From NCBI GenBank assembly GCA_022376515.1, contig WTXI01000071.1, positions 1 to 64,000 of the forward strand: 64,000 bases of DNA. Direction: 5' to 3'. The notes under the pieces were generated by a model that had not been told where the DNA came from, made no database searches, and saw only the letters and a program-made list of their open reading frames with translations. The position numbers and the translations under genes are program-made. Below, in pieces: positions 9,620 through 20,730 of this stretch (positions are counted from its first letter, which is position 1; the number at the start of each line of letters is the position of its first letter). The DNA comes from Lactifluus volemus (lineage: Eukaryota > Basidiomycota > Agaricomycetes > Russulales > Russulaceae).

Positions 9620-11532
9620 CTTACCCACCAGTGTATGTCCATCTGGGACTACCTACAACGACCAGACTACATCCAGATCAAGGAATTATTGATTGACGCA
9701 CACCTAAACAAGAACACTGGTGTACAGGCGTACTATCAGTCAAGGGAAATAGAAAGGTGGTGCTGGAAAGAAGCACTCATCTCTTGTTTGCACACAATTG
9801 AGCACCTAGAACAAATAGTAGGTGTGGGAACAGAGTTGTTCCAATCTGAACAAGGAAACACATTAATCCTCTACCTACTGGGGGATCACATTGTCTTTCA
9901 TACACAAGGCTGGACAGGAATAACGACAGGTCTCTAATTGTCATCTGGGATACCAATGAAGAAGACCTAGGAACTAGGGTCATCCCCAGAGAGGATGACA
10001 ACCTAACCCCCAAACAAAAGGGAAGCATCAGATTCTTAGAAGATTGGAGGCCAACACACCAACTGTATCAGAAACCAACAGCCTATCACTCCTATCATGA
10101 GGAAGAAGGATCAAGAACCAGGTACAGATCTCCTTGTGAATTCATCAATAGCCAGTGGTACAACATCTATTGGGCAAATGGTGAATTTTGGACTGACCCC
10201 ACCATGAAGTTTACCAAATACGACTATATTCTCAACGAACTAGCCCTCCCTCCCTTGCTACAGCCATCAGAAGCAAGCGAGAATGAGGGTAAAGACGAGG
10301 AGGGAGCAATGTCCCCTCAATGAGACTCAGTAGGAACAAACTCCTTGGAGGAGGACAACCTGACCAGAGAACCCCCCCCCCCTACACAGGAAAATGAAGA
10401 ACGCAGAATGATTACCCCAGTCACCCCTATAGACCATGCTATAAGCGCCCTTAGCATCACCTCACCAACACCCATGTTCACTTGCTCAGCAACCTTGACC
10501 CTGCCAGTGCAAACCATGGCGGCAGCTGGACCAAGCCAGAGCAGTGGCGGAGAAGGCGGTGACGGTGGAGGTGGTGGTGGTGGTGGTGGAGGGAGAGGTG
10601 TTGCAGCTGCAGCAGCTGGGGCCCAGCCAGTTGCCCCTCCAAGGAATGGCCTAAAAGGAATCCCGCCCATGCCATTCAAAGAAGATAAAAGCTTGTACAA
10701 TGTCTTCAAAACTGAATGGAGAATGTACAAGGCCATCAACTGAAATCACAATGACATGTTAATCCCCTACAATTGCGTTATGACAATGCTGGGGATGGTC
10801 AAAGGACCTCTAGTGTCGGCATGGGTACAAGACTACCTGGACATGATCGAGCAAGAAGTGGTCCAACACAGAGAGAATGCAGAAATCCTATGGGTAAACT
10901 TCGAGAATGCCCTAGATGATGCCTTCAAAGACACTAACGAGGAAGACGACACAATCACAAAGTTGGAGCACTTGAAAATGAAGAAAGGAAACCTGACCCA
11001 GTACACTGCTGATTTCAATCGCCTTAGAAAGAAGGCAGGATGGGACGCCGATAACAATGGCACCATCAGGATATACAAGAGAGGGCTAGACCTAGGGCTC
11101 CTTACCAGCATGCTCAAACAAGTGGAGGCAAACCTGACAATGCTGCGAGGATGGCAAGAACTGGCCACCAAGTACCATGATGTCTATCAACAGTTGAAGC
11201 ATGAAATCAGCTTCAGGAAGGATGTCCCTAGGTGGGCTAGCCAGCTCATGGCCAAGAAAAAGGAAACCATTCACCAGAAAGACCCCTGGGCCATGGACAT
11301 TGACGTCACCAGAACCGACTCAGCAAAAGCGGACGAAAAACAAAGTCTGAGAAGGGAAGGTCGGTGCTTCTTCTGCAAAGAGCAAGGCCACCTCTCCAGG
11401 GACTGCCCTAAAAAGAAAGGGCAAAGTACTCCCAAACCACAACTCAGGGCCAGGGCTAGCAAGAAGGAGGATGATGAAGCCACACAAGTAAGCGATGATA
11501 ACGATCCTATCGCAGTGCTTAGAGCCATTTGA
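9620..11532 (+). pseudogene. gypsy gag (broken)
   Basis: The leader-proximal part opens with a frame containing YLQRPDYIQIKELL (about 9640), shifts frame near 9890, and meets a stop at 10321. The main frame begins near 10345 with a glycine-rich run (about 10556-10595), has a TGA at 10741, and then continues to 11532 as a helical capsid-like region. It ends with a zinc knuckle CFFCKEQGHLSRDC (about 11366-11407) and a lysine-rich tail. Gag forms the retrotransposon particle and packages its RNA. At least two stops and one frameshift mean this copy cannot make full-length Gag. Confidence 0.8.
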
Positions 11533-13086
11533 GCCAAACTGGAAAAAGGAGCCTTTGATGGGGCCCTAAACAGACTAGTAGAAGAAGAGGATTTTTGAAT
11601 GGCTCGACCTGTGCAGCCTGGGTTTGAGCCCGTCTTACTCAAATATGTCATATCTCGAGAACCAATACACTGGATGTTCCCCTATCATTCACAAGTGCGA
11701 CTAAGACGGCTGCCGAAAAGGCACTACTTGACAGTGGTGCCACAGAAAATTTCATTGACCCAAGAATGGTGGAAAAATTAGGCCTAGAATTGATAGACCT
11801 CCAGGAACCACAAACTGTGTTCAATGTGGACGGAACAGAAAATCAAGATGGCAAAATCATGAGCTACTGCCTCCTTAACATCTTGAAGGGAAGCAAGGAG
11901 GCAGCACAAATCTTCTTCATCACAAACTTAGGTGAAGACCAAATCATCTTGGGATATCCCTGGCTGTGAGAGTTCAACCCCCAAATCAACTGGAAAGAAG
12001 GGAAGATTCGTGGACCACCTATCAAACTCTCCACCACAGGGTGAAGCTGGAAGCTAAAGTGGGCCATGCACAAAATAAAAGCGTGCAAAACAAGTTTCAG
12101 CCAACAGTGGGCACAACGAGAGGGAAAGGGGCAAGGCAAGGTAATAGTTCCAGAACAGTTCCAAAAGTATGCCAAAGTTTTCTCAGAAAAAAAAGCAAAG
12201 TGTTTCCCCCCATCGTGCCCAGAAGACCTTGTCATCACATTACTACCGGAAGCCCCAAAGACCATCAACTGCAAGACATATAAGTTGATGGCAGAAGAGA
12301 CCAAGTCCATGAGAATGTTCCTCACAGAACAGCAGGCCAAAGGCTACATCACAAGGTCGAAGTCCACATGGTCCAGCCCCTTCTTTTACATCAAGAAGCA
12401 GGATGGGAAATTAAGACCCATCTACGACTACAGAAAAGTAAATGAATGGACAGTGAAGGATGTATACCCCCTCTCCCGCATTGACACCATCTTCAATCAG
12501 ATGGGAGATGCTAAACTAATGTCCAAATTTGATATTAGAGATGGGTACTACAACATCCGAATTCACCCAGACAGCCAATAGATTACGGCAGTAAAAATGG
12601 ATGAAGGACTGTTCGAAGTAAAAGTCATGCCCTTCAGACTATGTAATGTGCCAGCTGCCTTTCAGAGGATGGCAGACTGCATTTTCGCTGATCTAAAGAA
12701 GAAATACCCCACTGGGTCCACTGGTATCTAGACAGTTTCCTCATTGTGACCCCTGACGACCCAGAACTGCACAATCAAATCACCAAAGAATATCTAGAAA
12801 TTCTGGAAAAGGAATCACTCTTCCTGAAACCTGAAAAATGCCAGTTCGCCAGGAAAGAGATTAAGTTTCTAGGATACGTCATTGATCAAGGTACCATCCA
12901 CATCGACCTGAGCAAGAAGCATGGACTAGCAGATTGGCCACGCCAACTAAAATCAGTACAGGAGGTCCGCAGCACACTCAGGGTCTTGGGCTACCAGTGG
13001 CAGTTCATCCTGGGATTTGCAAATGTTGCTAGGCCTCTGACCAACCTCTTGAAGAAAACGACCAAGTTCAAATGGACATAGGAGTG

Positions 13087-13968
13087 TGTCAAGGCTCAGA
13101 AGGGCCTTGGCGCTCGACGTGAGCTTTTAGGCACGAGACCTAGTCCAACAAGGGCTAGCGTCATGTGACACTTGAGGTTGCTGACTAAACTTGAGGGCAT
13201 GTGAGACCTGTCACGTGACTGTGGGATACTTGTTGATGATGTAATGGGTGACTAAGCCGCAGTAGTCATGAGGCTTGGTCTGACTAATCAGGGTTCAGGG
13301 TTCTATGTCCCACTGGCTCTACTCAGGAGGAGGGCGTCGCGCTGACGGATGTACTCCTGGTATTGTCAATGATCTCTAGGGCCCCTCTCTGGTAGGCAAG
13401 GACTAATCCTCCTAACGCACTGAGGTTAGGGAGGAAGACTTAGGAGATGAGAGGGGAGACCAGAAGGTCTTTGGAAAGGGGGAAGATGGTGGTTCTGATT
13501 TAAAGACGAAGTGAAGACTAAAGACAAGGGGCACTGAAAGTGCCGGCTTATATACTACTGGGGTGTGACACTTACTAAGGGAGTCTCAGGGATGTCACAT
13601 AGGGTGACATCACGATATAATATAGATAGGGGCTAATAGGGGCTGATCGAGATAGGATCGAGATAGGATCGAGATAGGATCGAGATGTATTGAGATCCTG
13701 GGTAACCTCGGCGCTGCGCCGGAATGATGTCGGGGTCACATTGGGGTAATCTCGGGGGAACTGTATCGTAACTGAATCTGTATAGTACTGTATAGTAGTT
13801 ATGTAAGCGAGATCAGATTGGGGATAGATTGAGCGTCACGTGTCTTCACTGTTTACTTAGCTGTGTTCTTGTTTGTTCTTGTTGTTTTATATGGCTTGAA
13901 ATGGTTTGAATTTCCCACGGTTGCAAGTGGTACTTTTCTGAACGTCATGTGACGGTGAAACCGTAACA
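13087..13968 (+). mobile_element. Solo LTR, 882 bp, inserted in RT/RNase H
   Basis: It begins TGTCAAGGCTC and ends GAAACCGTAACA. The duplicated target GAGTG is at 13082-13086 and 13969-13973, and joining the flanks restores the pol reading frame (E-C-T-K-A). It contains GGATCGAGATA tandem units near 13650-13690 and a TATA-like GGCTTATATACTACT. Its sequence differs from the gypsy LTRs, so it belongs to another family, whose internal part has been lost by LTR recombination. Confidence 0.9.
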
Positions 13969-15642
13969 GAGTGCACTAAAGCAGTGGATCAGCTAATCGA
14001 TGCAGTTACCAGTGATCCTGTCCTACAGACCTAACCTAGCCGAGCCATTTGTTCTAGAAGTCAACGCCTCGCAATACGCTAGTGGAGCAATCCTCCACCA
14101 ACCAGACAAAGATCAGAAACTGCGCCCAGTAGGGTATTACTCCCAAACATTCAACCAAGCTAAAAGAAACTACGACATCCATGACCGGGAGTTGTTAGCA
14201 ATGATCCGAGGGCTAGAACATTGGTAACACCTTTTACTGAGCTCCCCACATGTCATCACAGTTGTCAGCAACCATGCCAACCTCCAGTACTATCGAGAGG
14301 CCCACAAAATTAGCAGAAGGGTAGCATGCTACATTCCAAAGATGGCAGAGTACAACATGAAGATCATACACCAGCCAGGAAAGACCAACAAGGCCGACCC
14401 ATTGTCATGACGACCAGGGTGTAACCAGGGGGAGAACGATCATGAAGATATGCTAGTCCTACCCCAGAACTCTTTATATGCCTCTTTACTGAAGAACAAT
14501 CACTGGAATAAGAAGTGAAGCATGCTCAAGAAAAACACCAACAACAGTTGGAGAAATGGACAAAGACAGAAGGAGTGCGAAAGTGCCAAACCTGCTTCAG
14601 GACCAAGTGGTATCACCATGACCAACTGGCGGTTCCAGAGGACCCTGCAGTGCAGTGAAGCATCCTGCAGATGTATCATGACCACAAGATAGCAGGGCAC
14701 CCAGGGATCCTGAGGACCTGATCCATAATTGCCAAAGACTACTGGTGGCCTATGATGAGAGCATTTGTCACTAAATATGTGCAGGGTGTGCCACCTGCCA
14801 AAGCACCAAAAGTGGCACAACCAGACCTAAGGTCCCCCTGGTGCCCATTCCCCCAAAACAGAGCTATGCTCCCTATTCGACGATTGCACTAGACCTGATC
14901 ACAGACCTCCCAGAGTCACAAGGCTACAACAGCATCCTGACAATCACAGACCATGATTGTAGCAAGGTGGCATTCTTTGTCCTCTGCAATAAAACCATTG
15001 ACAGCGAGGGGATCGCAAAATGCTATGCCAAAGAGGTGTTCCCCCACTATGGCCCTCCAAAGTGGGTGATCTCAGACCATGACCCATGCTTTACGTCAAA
15101 GTGGACAAAGGAATTGTGCAGACAATTGGGGATTTACCAGAACATCAGTATGGCATACCACCCCCAGACAGATGGCCAATTGGAGCAAACAAATCAATGG
15201 TTAGAACAATACCTGCGTGTCTACGGGAACTTTCAACAGAATGACTGGGTCAGCTGGCTGCCTCTAGCCCAATTCGTACACAACTTGTGGATCAATGAAA
15301 CAACAAAGCAAACCCCATTCGACTTGCTCATGGGACACATGCCTACCATATGGCAAACAGAAAAAGAAGGGAAGATGCCAGCAGTAGAAAGGCATAAAGA
15401 TTATCTGATAGAAAAATGTAACCAAGCACGCCAAGCAATCCAAAGGGCGCAAGACCTCCTCCAAAAACAGAATGTGAGGAAAAAGGAGAGGCAAGCTTAA
15501 GAACCTTTTCAAGAAGGGGATCAAGTTTGGCTAGATGGGAAGAACCTAAAAACTTCACATCCCTTTGCCAAACTAGCCTCAAAACGATATGGTCCCTTCC
15601 CTGTGGTTCAGGTGATTAACCTGGTGGTATTCAAACTGAAAC

Positions 15643-16158
15643 TGTTACAGAATGCAGGACAAGTTGGACCCTATGCTTCCCTAACTGCTTACTCATCTCT
15701 GATGACATCCCTTTCCACGTGTTCCTATTGTGCTGACTGTTCTATTGTTCCCTGTTCCTATTGTTCATCTTGTTTTGTCCAGTGTTATTGTCTTGAGTCA
15801 CTATTGTCTTTCAATCACTATTGTTCTTGCTCCTTGCTTATTGTCTATCCCAGTTTGGTACAACAATTAGCATAACTTGTATAAGTAGGCCTCAGCTGGT
15901 AGCTTGTACCCCAGCTTTGGCTTTAACTCCAATCAACTTGTTTCACTCTCCTAAATAAACAGAACTCTCCTCTCCTTCTTCTCCCCTCTCCTCCTACCCT
16001 CCTACATGCCCTAATAAGGCTGCTGAAGCTTGGTGGTTGTGCTACAACACCACAAGGCTCTGCATGTCGTTACCTTGAGTAACCCTGAGCCTAGGTCTTA
16101 GGAGAGACCAGAACCACTTGAACCCTTGTTGGGACCCAGCCCCAGTCGAGCCATAACA
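15643..16158 (+). mobile_element. Solo LTR, 516 bp, inserted between integrase and chromodomain
   Basis: It begins TGTTACAGAATGCAGG and ends CGAGCCATAACA, flanked by GAAAC at 15638-15642 and 16159-16163. It belongs to the same broad family as the host element's own LTRs but is closer to the truncated LTR at 1157-1550, so a sister subfamily was active after this gypsy copy inserted. Confidence 0.92.
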
Positions 16159-16825
16159 GAAACACCCAGATCAGTGGCGTCAGAAACATGTTCACCCTGT
16201 CTTCCATGTGTTCCTTTTATCCCCATATAAGGAGACAGAGGAGAATGGGCAAGCCTTCATGGAACCAGCCCTGGACATAATAGAAGGAAGGGAAGAATAC
16301 GAAGTGGAACAAGTGCTGGACTCCAGGCGAAAAGGGCGTGACAAGGGACGCCTTGAGTACTTCTTAAAATGGGAAGGATACCCACACACCCACAACACCT
16401 GGGAGCCAGCTGACCAGGTACACGTGGATGACTTGGTGGAAGAGTTCCACAAACAAAACCCAACAAAGGCCAAGAGGATTATAATAAGGCAAGGAAGAAT
16501 GAACAAAGAACAATGCAGCTTTGCTCCCTCTTTCGAGAACCCCCTTTTACCACCCACTGCTTCTTTGAGTTCTTCCCCAAGCAACAGATCCACATCACGT
16601 ACATCCACCACAGCCAGCACAAACAATTCTGCCAGGAGGCCATCTGTATCTCCCATTACTAACTCACCGGTTATTTCACTGCCATACACTTGGGAGGAAA
16701 TCCAATCAGCCAACCTCGACCTCTTGCTCCCTCAGATCATTCAGGCCTCACAGGCTGACACCGACTTCTTCAACCCCCACAGAAAGCATTGCATCTCTCC
16801 CAACTCCCTGGTAGTCAACTATTGA

Positions 16826-18125
16826 CAAGTGCGATTGGTGTGCTTGGGGATCCCCTATGACTGGCCAGTGGGGTGCGAATCCGACTACGAGTGGCCTTAC
16901 AATTCGTACAAATATTACGAAGATACCCAACAGTGTCCTCACTGCCTTTTCAACTTCAAGTGGAGACGAGACCACCCTGGAACCCAGAGATGTACACACA
17001 TTTTCACTGACGGCCATAGCACCATGGTTGCCCAAAGGTTGGGTGACTTTGCTAGACCAGAAACCCCTGAGTGTTACGGATTTGTCTGGACCTTTGCCTC
17101 TCTGTGGCCTCACGTTTTTCATTTCCGTCTACATTCTCGCTTACGGACAGAGCCTCACCTTGTACGACACGGAGCAGCGTGTTCATGACTCACAGTGACT
17201 CTTATGACATCATTAGCCTAGAACTTCGATGACGTCGTAGTTAGACCCAGGCTCATGACATCATTACTGATGTCACTCGCCCTTTGCCCTGTACAGTATA
17301 TAAGACCCTTCGTCTTGTGTCCTTGCTCTCCAGCTTGGACTTCTCTCCAATACTAGCCTCTTGAACCTCACAAATCCCCTTGTGATCCCCCTTCCCCTCT
17401 TGAAGCCCTCTAAGTGCTATAACTTAGCTAGACCCAACTCAGACTCGCGTCTCTGTCGGTCCCTCCTTGAACACTTGATCCTATCTTAGGAACTAGGAAC
17501 AGCTAGTCCCTAACACTGAGGAAGAATGGTTTGAGGAAGACAATGAGGGGCAGTTGCACATCAACCTCCTCCATGCTCCTACAATCCCCACTGTCATGGC
17601 AGCACAAACTGACGGTTGGGTCCCAGATCTGCCCCCTCAAACCCAGAGTACCGGCACCCAGACAGCCACAGTTAGCACGGAGGACAAGGCCATTCAAACA
17701 TTCCCCACCTACAGGACCACCGAGCACTGGTTCAACCAAAGGGATGGTAATCCCAGGGGTTCTCAGCAGAGAGATAGGGATATGGAGCCACAAGCACACC
17801 TTACTCTTCACCCACATGAACTTGATCGCCTGGAACTCAATTCTAGAGGTCTTTAGAGATTCAATTTTCCAAATGACACTACACTGAGTCAAGAGCTGAA
17901 GCACTGTCGCTTCCATGACAAGATAACCACCCATAACAGTGACAGCTGCCCCTTCCCCCACTTCTCATGTATGCCCAGGCTTGGGGTGTGTCATGTACCT
18001 GAAGGACATGTGTGGCACGGGGGAGGATGCCTTCTAGATGGCACCATTGAAGAAATCAAGAGAAAGTGCAAGCAAATGGAGATGCTTGAAGCTTGTGTTG
18101 CAGGGCCATCCATGTCACGATATAA
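16826..18125 (+). pseudogene. Extra 3' frame of the gypsy element, function unknown
   Basis: After the chromodomain frame ends at 16825, a further plus-strand frame can be followed. It covers 16829-17071 (YDWPVGCESDYEWPYNSY, then a CPHC...RCTH cysteine/histidine pattern), skips the solo LTR, resumes at 17516 (EEEWFEEDNEGQLH) to a stop near 17856, and then gives weaker coding in another frame with several cysteines and histidines to about 18125. Standard chromovirus pol ends at the chromodomain, so this is an accessory frame. It has no signal peptide or membrane segment, so an envelope-like role is not supported. Its function is unknown. Confidence 0.5.
17072..17515 (+). mobile_element. Solo LTR, 444 bp, inserted in the 3' frame
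   Basis: It begins TGTTACGGATTTGTC and ends GTCCCTAACA, flanked by CTGAG at 17067-17071 and 17516-17520. A TATA-like CAGTATATAAGACCC lies in its middle. It is a third, distinct LTR family. The frame it splits reads ETPE before and EEEWFEED after the insertion. Confidence 0.92.
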
Positions 18126-18159
18126 AACTGACTAAAGGTAGCAGGTGGGACTGCCTTCT

Positions 18160-18169
18160 AGAAGGGGGG
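18160..18169 (+). other. Polypurine tract
   Basis: AGAAGGGGGG sits three bases before the 3' LTR start, the usual site for second-strand priming in LTR retrotransposons. Confidence 0.75.
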
Positions 18170-18172
18170 TAT

Positions 18173-18686
18173 TGTTATGGAATGCAGGACACGTTGGACC
18201 CTATGCTTCCATAACGACTTACTCATCTTGATGACATCCCTTTCTACACGTTTCTTTTTGTGCTGACTGTTCTATTGTTTAGTCTTCCTAGTGTCCGTCC
18301 CATTTAGTCCAGTGCTATTGTCTTGAGTCCCTATTGTCTCTGATCCTTATTGTCTTGACTGCATGTCTATTGTCTACCCCAGTTTGGTACAACAATTAGC
18401 GTAACTTGTATAAGTAGGCCTTAGCTGGTAGCTTGTACCCCAGCTTCGGCTTTAACCTGAATCCACTAGCTTCACTCTCCTCTGAACCAGAACAGAACTC
18501 TTCTCTTTCCCCTCTTCTCTCTTACCCTTCCAAACGCCCTAATAAGGCCCTTGAAGCTTGGCAGGTGTGCTATAACACCCCAGGACTCTGCGCGTCATTG
18601 CCCTGGTGCAACCCTGAGTCCTAGTCTTGGGAGAGACCAGAACAACTGAACCCTTGTTGAGACCCAGCCCCAGTGGAGCCATAACA
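18173..18686 (+). repeat. 3' LTR of the gypsy element
   Basis: It begins TGTTATGGAATGCAGG and ends GGAGCCATAACA, and is 514 bp like its partner. The scattered differences from the 5' LTR could be used to estimate insertion age. Confidence 0.92.
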
Positions 18687-19521
18687 TCCTGTGCCTCTTC
18701 CGCCGCCTCCTGCGCCATCTCCTCTACTGCCTCCGCACCTCCTGCATCTCCACACCTCCTGCACCTCCGCACCTCCTGTGCCTCCACACCCCTTTTACCT
18801 CCCACACCTCCTGCATCATTTTCACATCCTGTGTTGCCTTTGTGTCCCACATTGCCTTTGCATCCCACATCCCGCAGCTCTCACGCTTTCTGCACCTCCT
18901 GCAGCTGCCTCCGTCACCGCCTCCCCATGGCCCTGCAGTCCCACCCCAGCCAGGGCTGTTGCACCAAGGCCTGTAGATTACTAGTTTTAGTTATTCATGT
19001 TGTAGCTTTATCTCCAATATATAATTTTGATGCCTATAAAATTGTGTGATTGAAATTTTCAAATTGTGATTGAAAATATCAAATTAGTTAAAAATGTGAA
19101 AGATGCTTAATGCTACTTAGATCTTGCTTAGTTAGCTTAATTAAGTAGAATGCACTTAATTCAGCAAATGTGCTTAATTCAGCAATGGGGTGCACTTACT
19201 GTGCTTAATCAAGGGTTGCTTAACTTGTGCTTAATTCTTCTTAATGCTTGCTTAACCTGCTTAATGGCGAAATTAAGTGCACTAATCACACTTTAAGCAC
19301 ATTAAGCAAATTTGACGTTTTCCTGATGTAAAGGGTTTGCATTCATTCACCAAGTCTGTGAAGTCACAGGCAGCTGGCCTTACATACATTTGTGCTCTCA
19401 AGGCTAACTTACAGCACTTGGCATCACAAATTATGGCTGGTCCTCAAACTCAAGTCAGTTCTCTGCAGTGCTCACCCAGTAGTAACAAAGAAGACAGTGC
19501 TACTATTGTGGTGGCCCAAAT

Positions 19522-19617
19522 CACAAGTCTGACGCTTCTCAACTAGTACCTCATTGTAACAGGTTAGCTATGAGAACTAACAGCAATTATTCTTTTTGCT
19601 GAGTACCTCATTGTAGT
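19522..19617 (+). repeat. Dispersed repeat, second copy
   Basis: From CACAAGTCTGACGCTTCTC to TACCTCATTGTA it parallels 3350-3443. It lies close to, but outside, the right end of the TA-flanked element. Its class is unknown. Confidence 0.6.
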
Positions 19618-19775
19618 GTACAACATGGGTAACCCATGGGTATTTTTACAGGTACCCTGACCCCAACCCACACAAACCCACACCCACAGCCACAGGTGGT
19701 GGGTTACCCGCATTTTGGCTGTGGGTGACCCATTTACCCATACCCAGTGGGTAATGGGTATGAGTAGTCATACTT
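19618..19775. repeat. GGGTA/TACCC-rich quasi-palindromic repeat
   Basis: Dense in GGGTAACCC, ACCCACA and TGGGTGACCC units on both strands, able to form several small hairpins. A similar patch is at 26160-26300. No coding capacity. Confidence 0.6.
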
Positions 19776-19859
19776 TGCCTTACTTTTTGAAGGTTCTAAT
19801 GGCCAGACAATTTTATTTGAAAACAATATACTCTACTCTAGTGTCCACTGTCCACTGCA

Positions 19860-20068
19860 CAATCTGCACCAGATAACAAGGGAATCAGGAAGCAAAAGCC
19901 ACTATGGTAGGATGCAGGTGGTGTCGCGAACAGGATGAGGCACATGGCAGGACGGGGAAGTGCAAGAACGATGTTGTGAACTTGTGATGATGCGATTGGT
20001 GTGATGAGTGGGTTGAGGCACACAGTGGGACAGAGAAGCACAGGAATGATGTTGCAATATATGCAGGA
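19860..20068 (-). repeat. Leader-like fragment of the zinc-finger/non-LTR family
   Basis: The minus strand (TCCTGCATATATTGCAACATC...CTTCTCTGTCCC...) resembles the leader in front of the zinc-finger frame at 21561, around 21600-21720. It sits directly downstream of the poly-A of the LINE relic, as if one element had inserted into the leader of another. Confidence 0.45.
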
Positions 20069-20725
20069 TTTTTTTTTTTTTTTTGAATCCAAATTTGTAT
20101 TCTGCAGCGCGTGCAATGTGGCACAGAGGCGGTCGCGAATGGTATCTAAGCATTATGACTAACATGTATGGATGATGAGTGGAGGACGGCTGGAGGCCAT
20201 CCGTCTGTAGTAGTGTGATTATGTTTAGGTGGTGGTCGAGTATATGTGTGTAAATAAATGCAACAGGGGTGACTCTGATGCGGAAGAAAAAGACCCTGTG
20301 TCTCAGTCTGGTTCCCAGACAGCCTGTGGTTTATTGCAGGCCCTTGTCTCCTCTAAGAACCAAAGCAGCTTTTGGATGCACTTCTGGGTTTCGAGGAGCT
20401 GTTTGAGGCTCCAAGTGCAGCCCTTGGACATAAGATGTTGGCAGTGTGCGGCGTTGAAAATTGGGCAGTGCATGATGACATGCTCGATCGTTTGTAAAGT
20501 TTTGCCGCATTGGCATGCGATATGTTCTGGAGTGTGACGGGGAAAAAACTTTGTGTGTACTCCCCTGTAAAGGCGTGTCCTGTGATAACGGGCACAGGAC
20601 CCCAACACACTTTATCTTAACAAATCATTGTATGTACGAGACAGGATTGTATCATTACTAGTCAGCCACCGGTTTTGGACCGACCCAGCGCCCATAAGCC
20701 CATGTCCCTATATCTCTGCGCATCC
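20069..20725 (-). pseudogene. Non-LTR retrotransposon ORF2 C-terminus with poly-A end
   Basis: Minus-strand coding from about 20,700 reads QNRWLTSNDTILSRTYNDLL, crosses a TAA, and continues as RTRLYRGVHTKFFPRH, then CQCGKTLQTIEHVIMHCP. The C-x-C...H...C pattern is the cysteine/histidine motif found after the RT and RNase H regions in many fungal LINEs. The frame ends near 20303. A run of 16 T on the plus strand (20069-20084), a poly-A on the element strand, marks the 3' end. The RT and endonuclease are missing. Confidence 0.65.
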
Positions 20726-20730
20726 TCCTT

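Larger units (their letters stand above)
11600..16825 (+). pseudogene. gypsy pol: protease-RT-RNase H-integrase-chromodomain (broken)
   Basis: Domains in order: aspartic protease LLDSGATENF (about 11725); RT with KLRPIYDYRKVNEW (about 12410) and DIRDGYYNIRIHPD (about 12530); an RT box reading WYLDSFLIV (about 12720) where YxDD is expected; RNase H beginning VLEVNAS (about 14055); an integrase zinc region; the integrase core with LDLITD, VISDHD and a later GQLEQTNQ (14841-15500); and a chromodomain with LEYFLKWEGYPHTHNTWEP (about 16350). The chromodomain places it among chromoviruses, which target heterochromatin. Multiple stops, a frameshift before the RT box and two solo LTR insertions disable it. 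Confidence 0.88.
9094..18686 (+). mobile_element. Full-length Ty3/gypsy chromovirus with three nested solo LTRs
   Basis: Two 514-bp LTRs (9094-9607 and 18173-18686) bound the element, and the target duplication TCCTG lies at 9089-9093 and 18687-18691. Internally, on the plus strand, come gag with a zinc knuckle, protease, reverse transcriptase, RNase H, integrase and chromodomain, then an extra 3' frame and a polypurine tract. Three solo LTRs (13087-13968, 15643-16158, 17072-17515) split it. Without them the element would be about 7.7 kb. Many stops and frameshifts make it inactive. Confidence 0.92.
8182..19328 (+). mobile_element. Non-autonomous TA-flanked element carrying the gypsy insertion
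   Basis: The left end CATCAGGAAAATGTC (8182-8196) and right end GACGTTTTCCTGATG (19314-19328) are inverted repeats with one mismatch, flanked by TA on both sides (8180-8181 and 19329-19330). Removing the 9.6-kb gypsy element and its duplicated TCCTG leaves about 1.55 kb. The subterminal regions are dense in TTAAGCA/TGCTTAA, and the centre is simple TCTTCCGCC-like sequence (about 8950-9093 and 18692-18800). No transposase frame is present. A TA duplication suggests mobilisation by a Tc1/mariner-like enzyme, which is inference. Confidence 0.7.

Noticed and set aside
9608..9640. tRNA primer-binding site after the 5' LTR
   Set aside because: The sequence after CCGTAACA did not match a tRNA 3' end that I could name.
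13630..13690. Direct repeats resembling a CRISPR array (GGATCGAGATA units)
   Set aside because: The units are contiguous, short, without spacers, and lie inside a solo LTR; CRISPR arrays are not expected in a fungus.
16826..18125. Envelope-like gene in the gypsy element
   Set aside because: No signal peptide, membrane segment or glycosylation-rich region can be seen.
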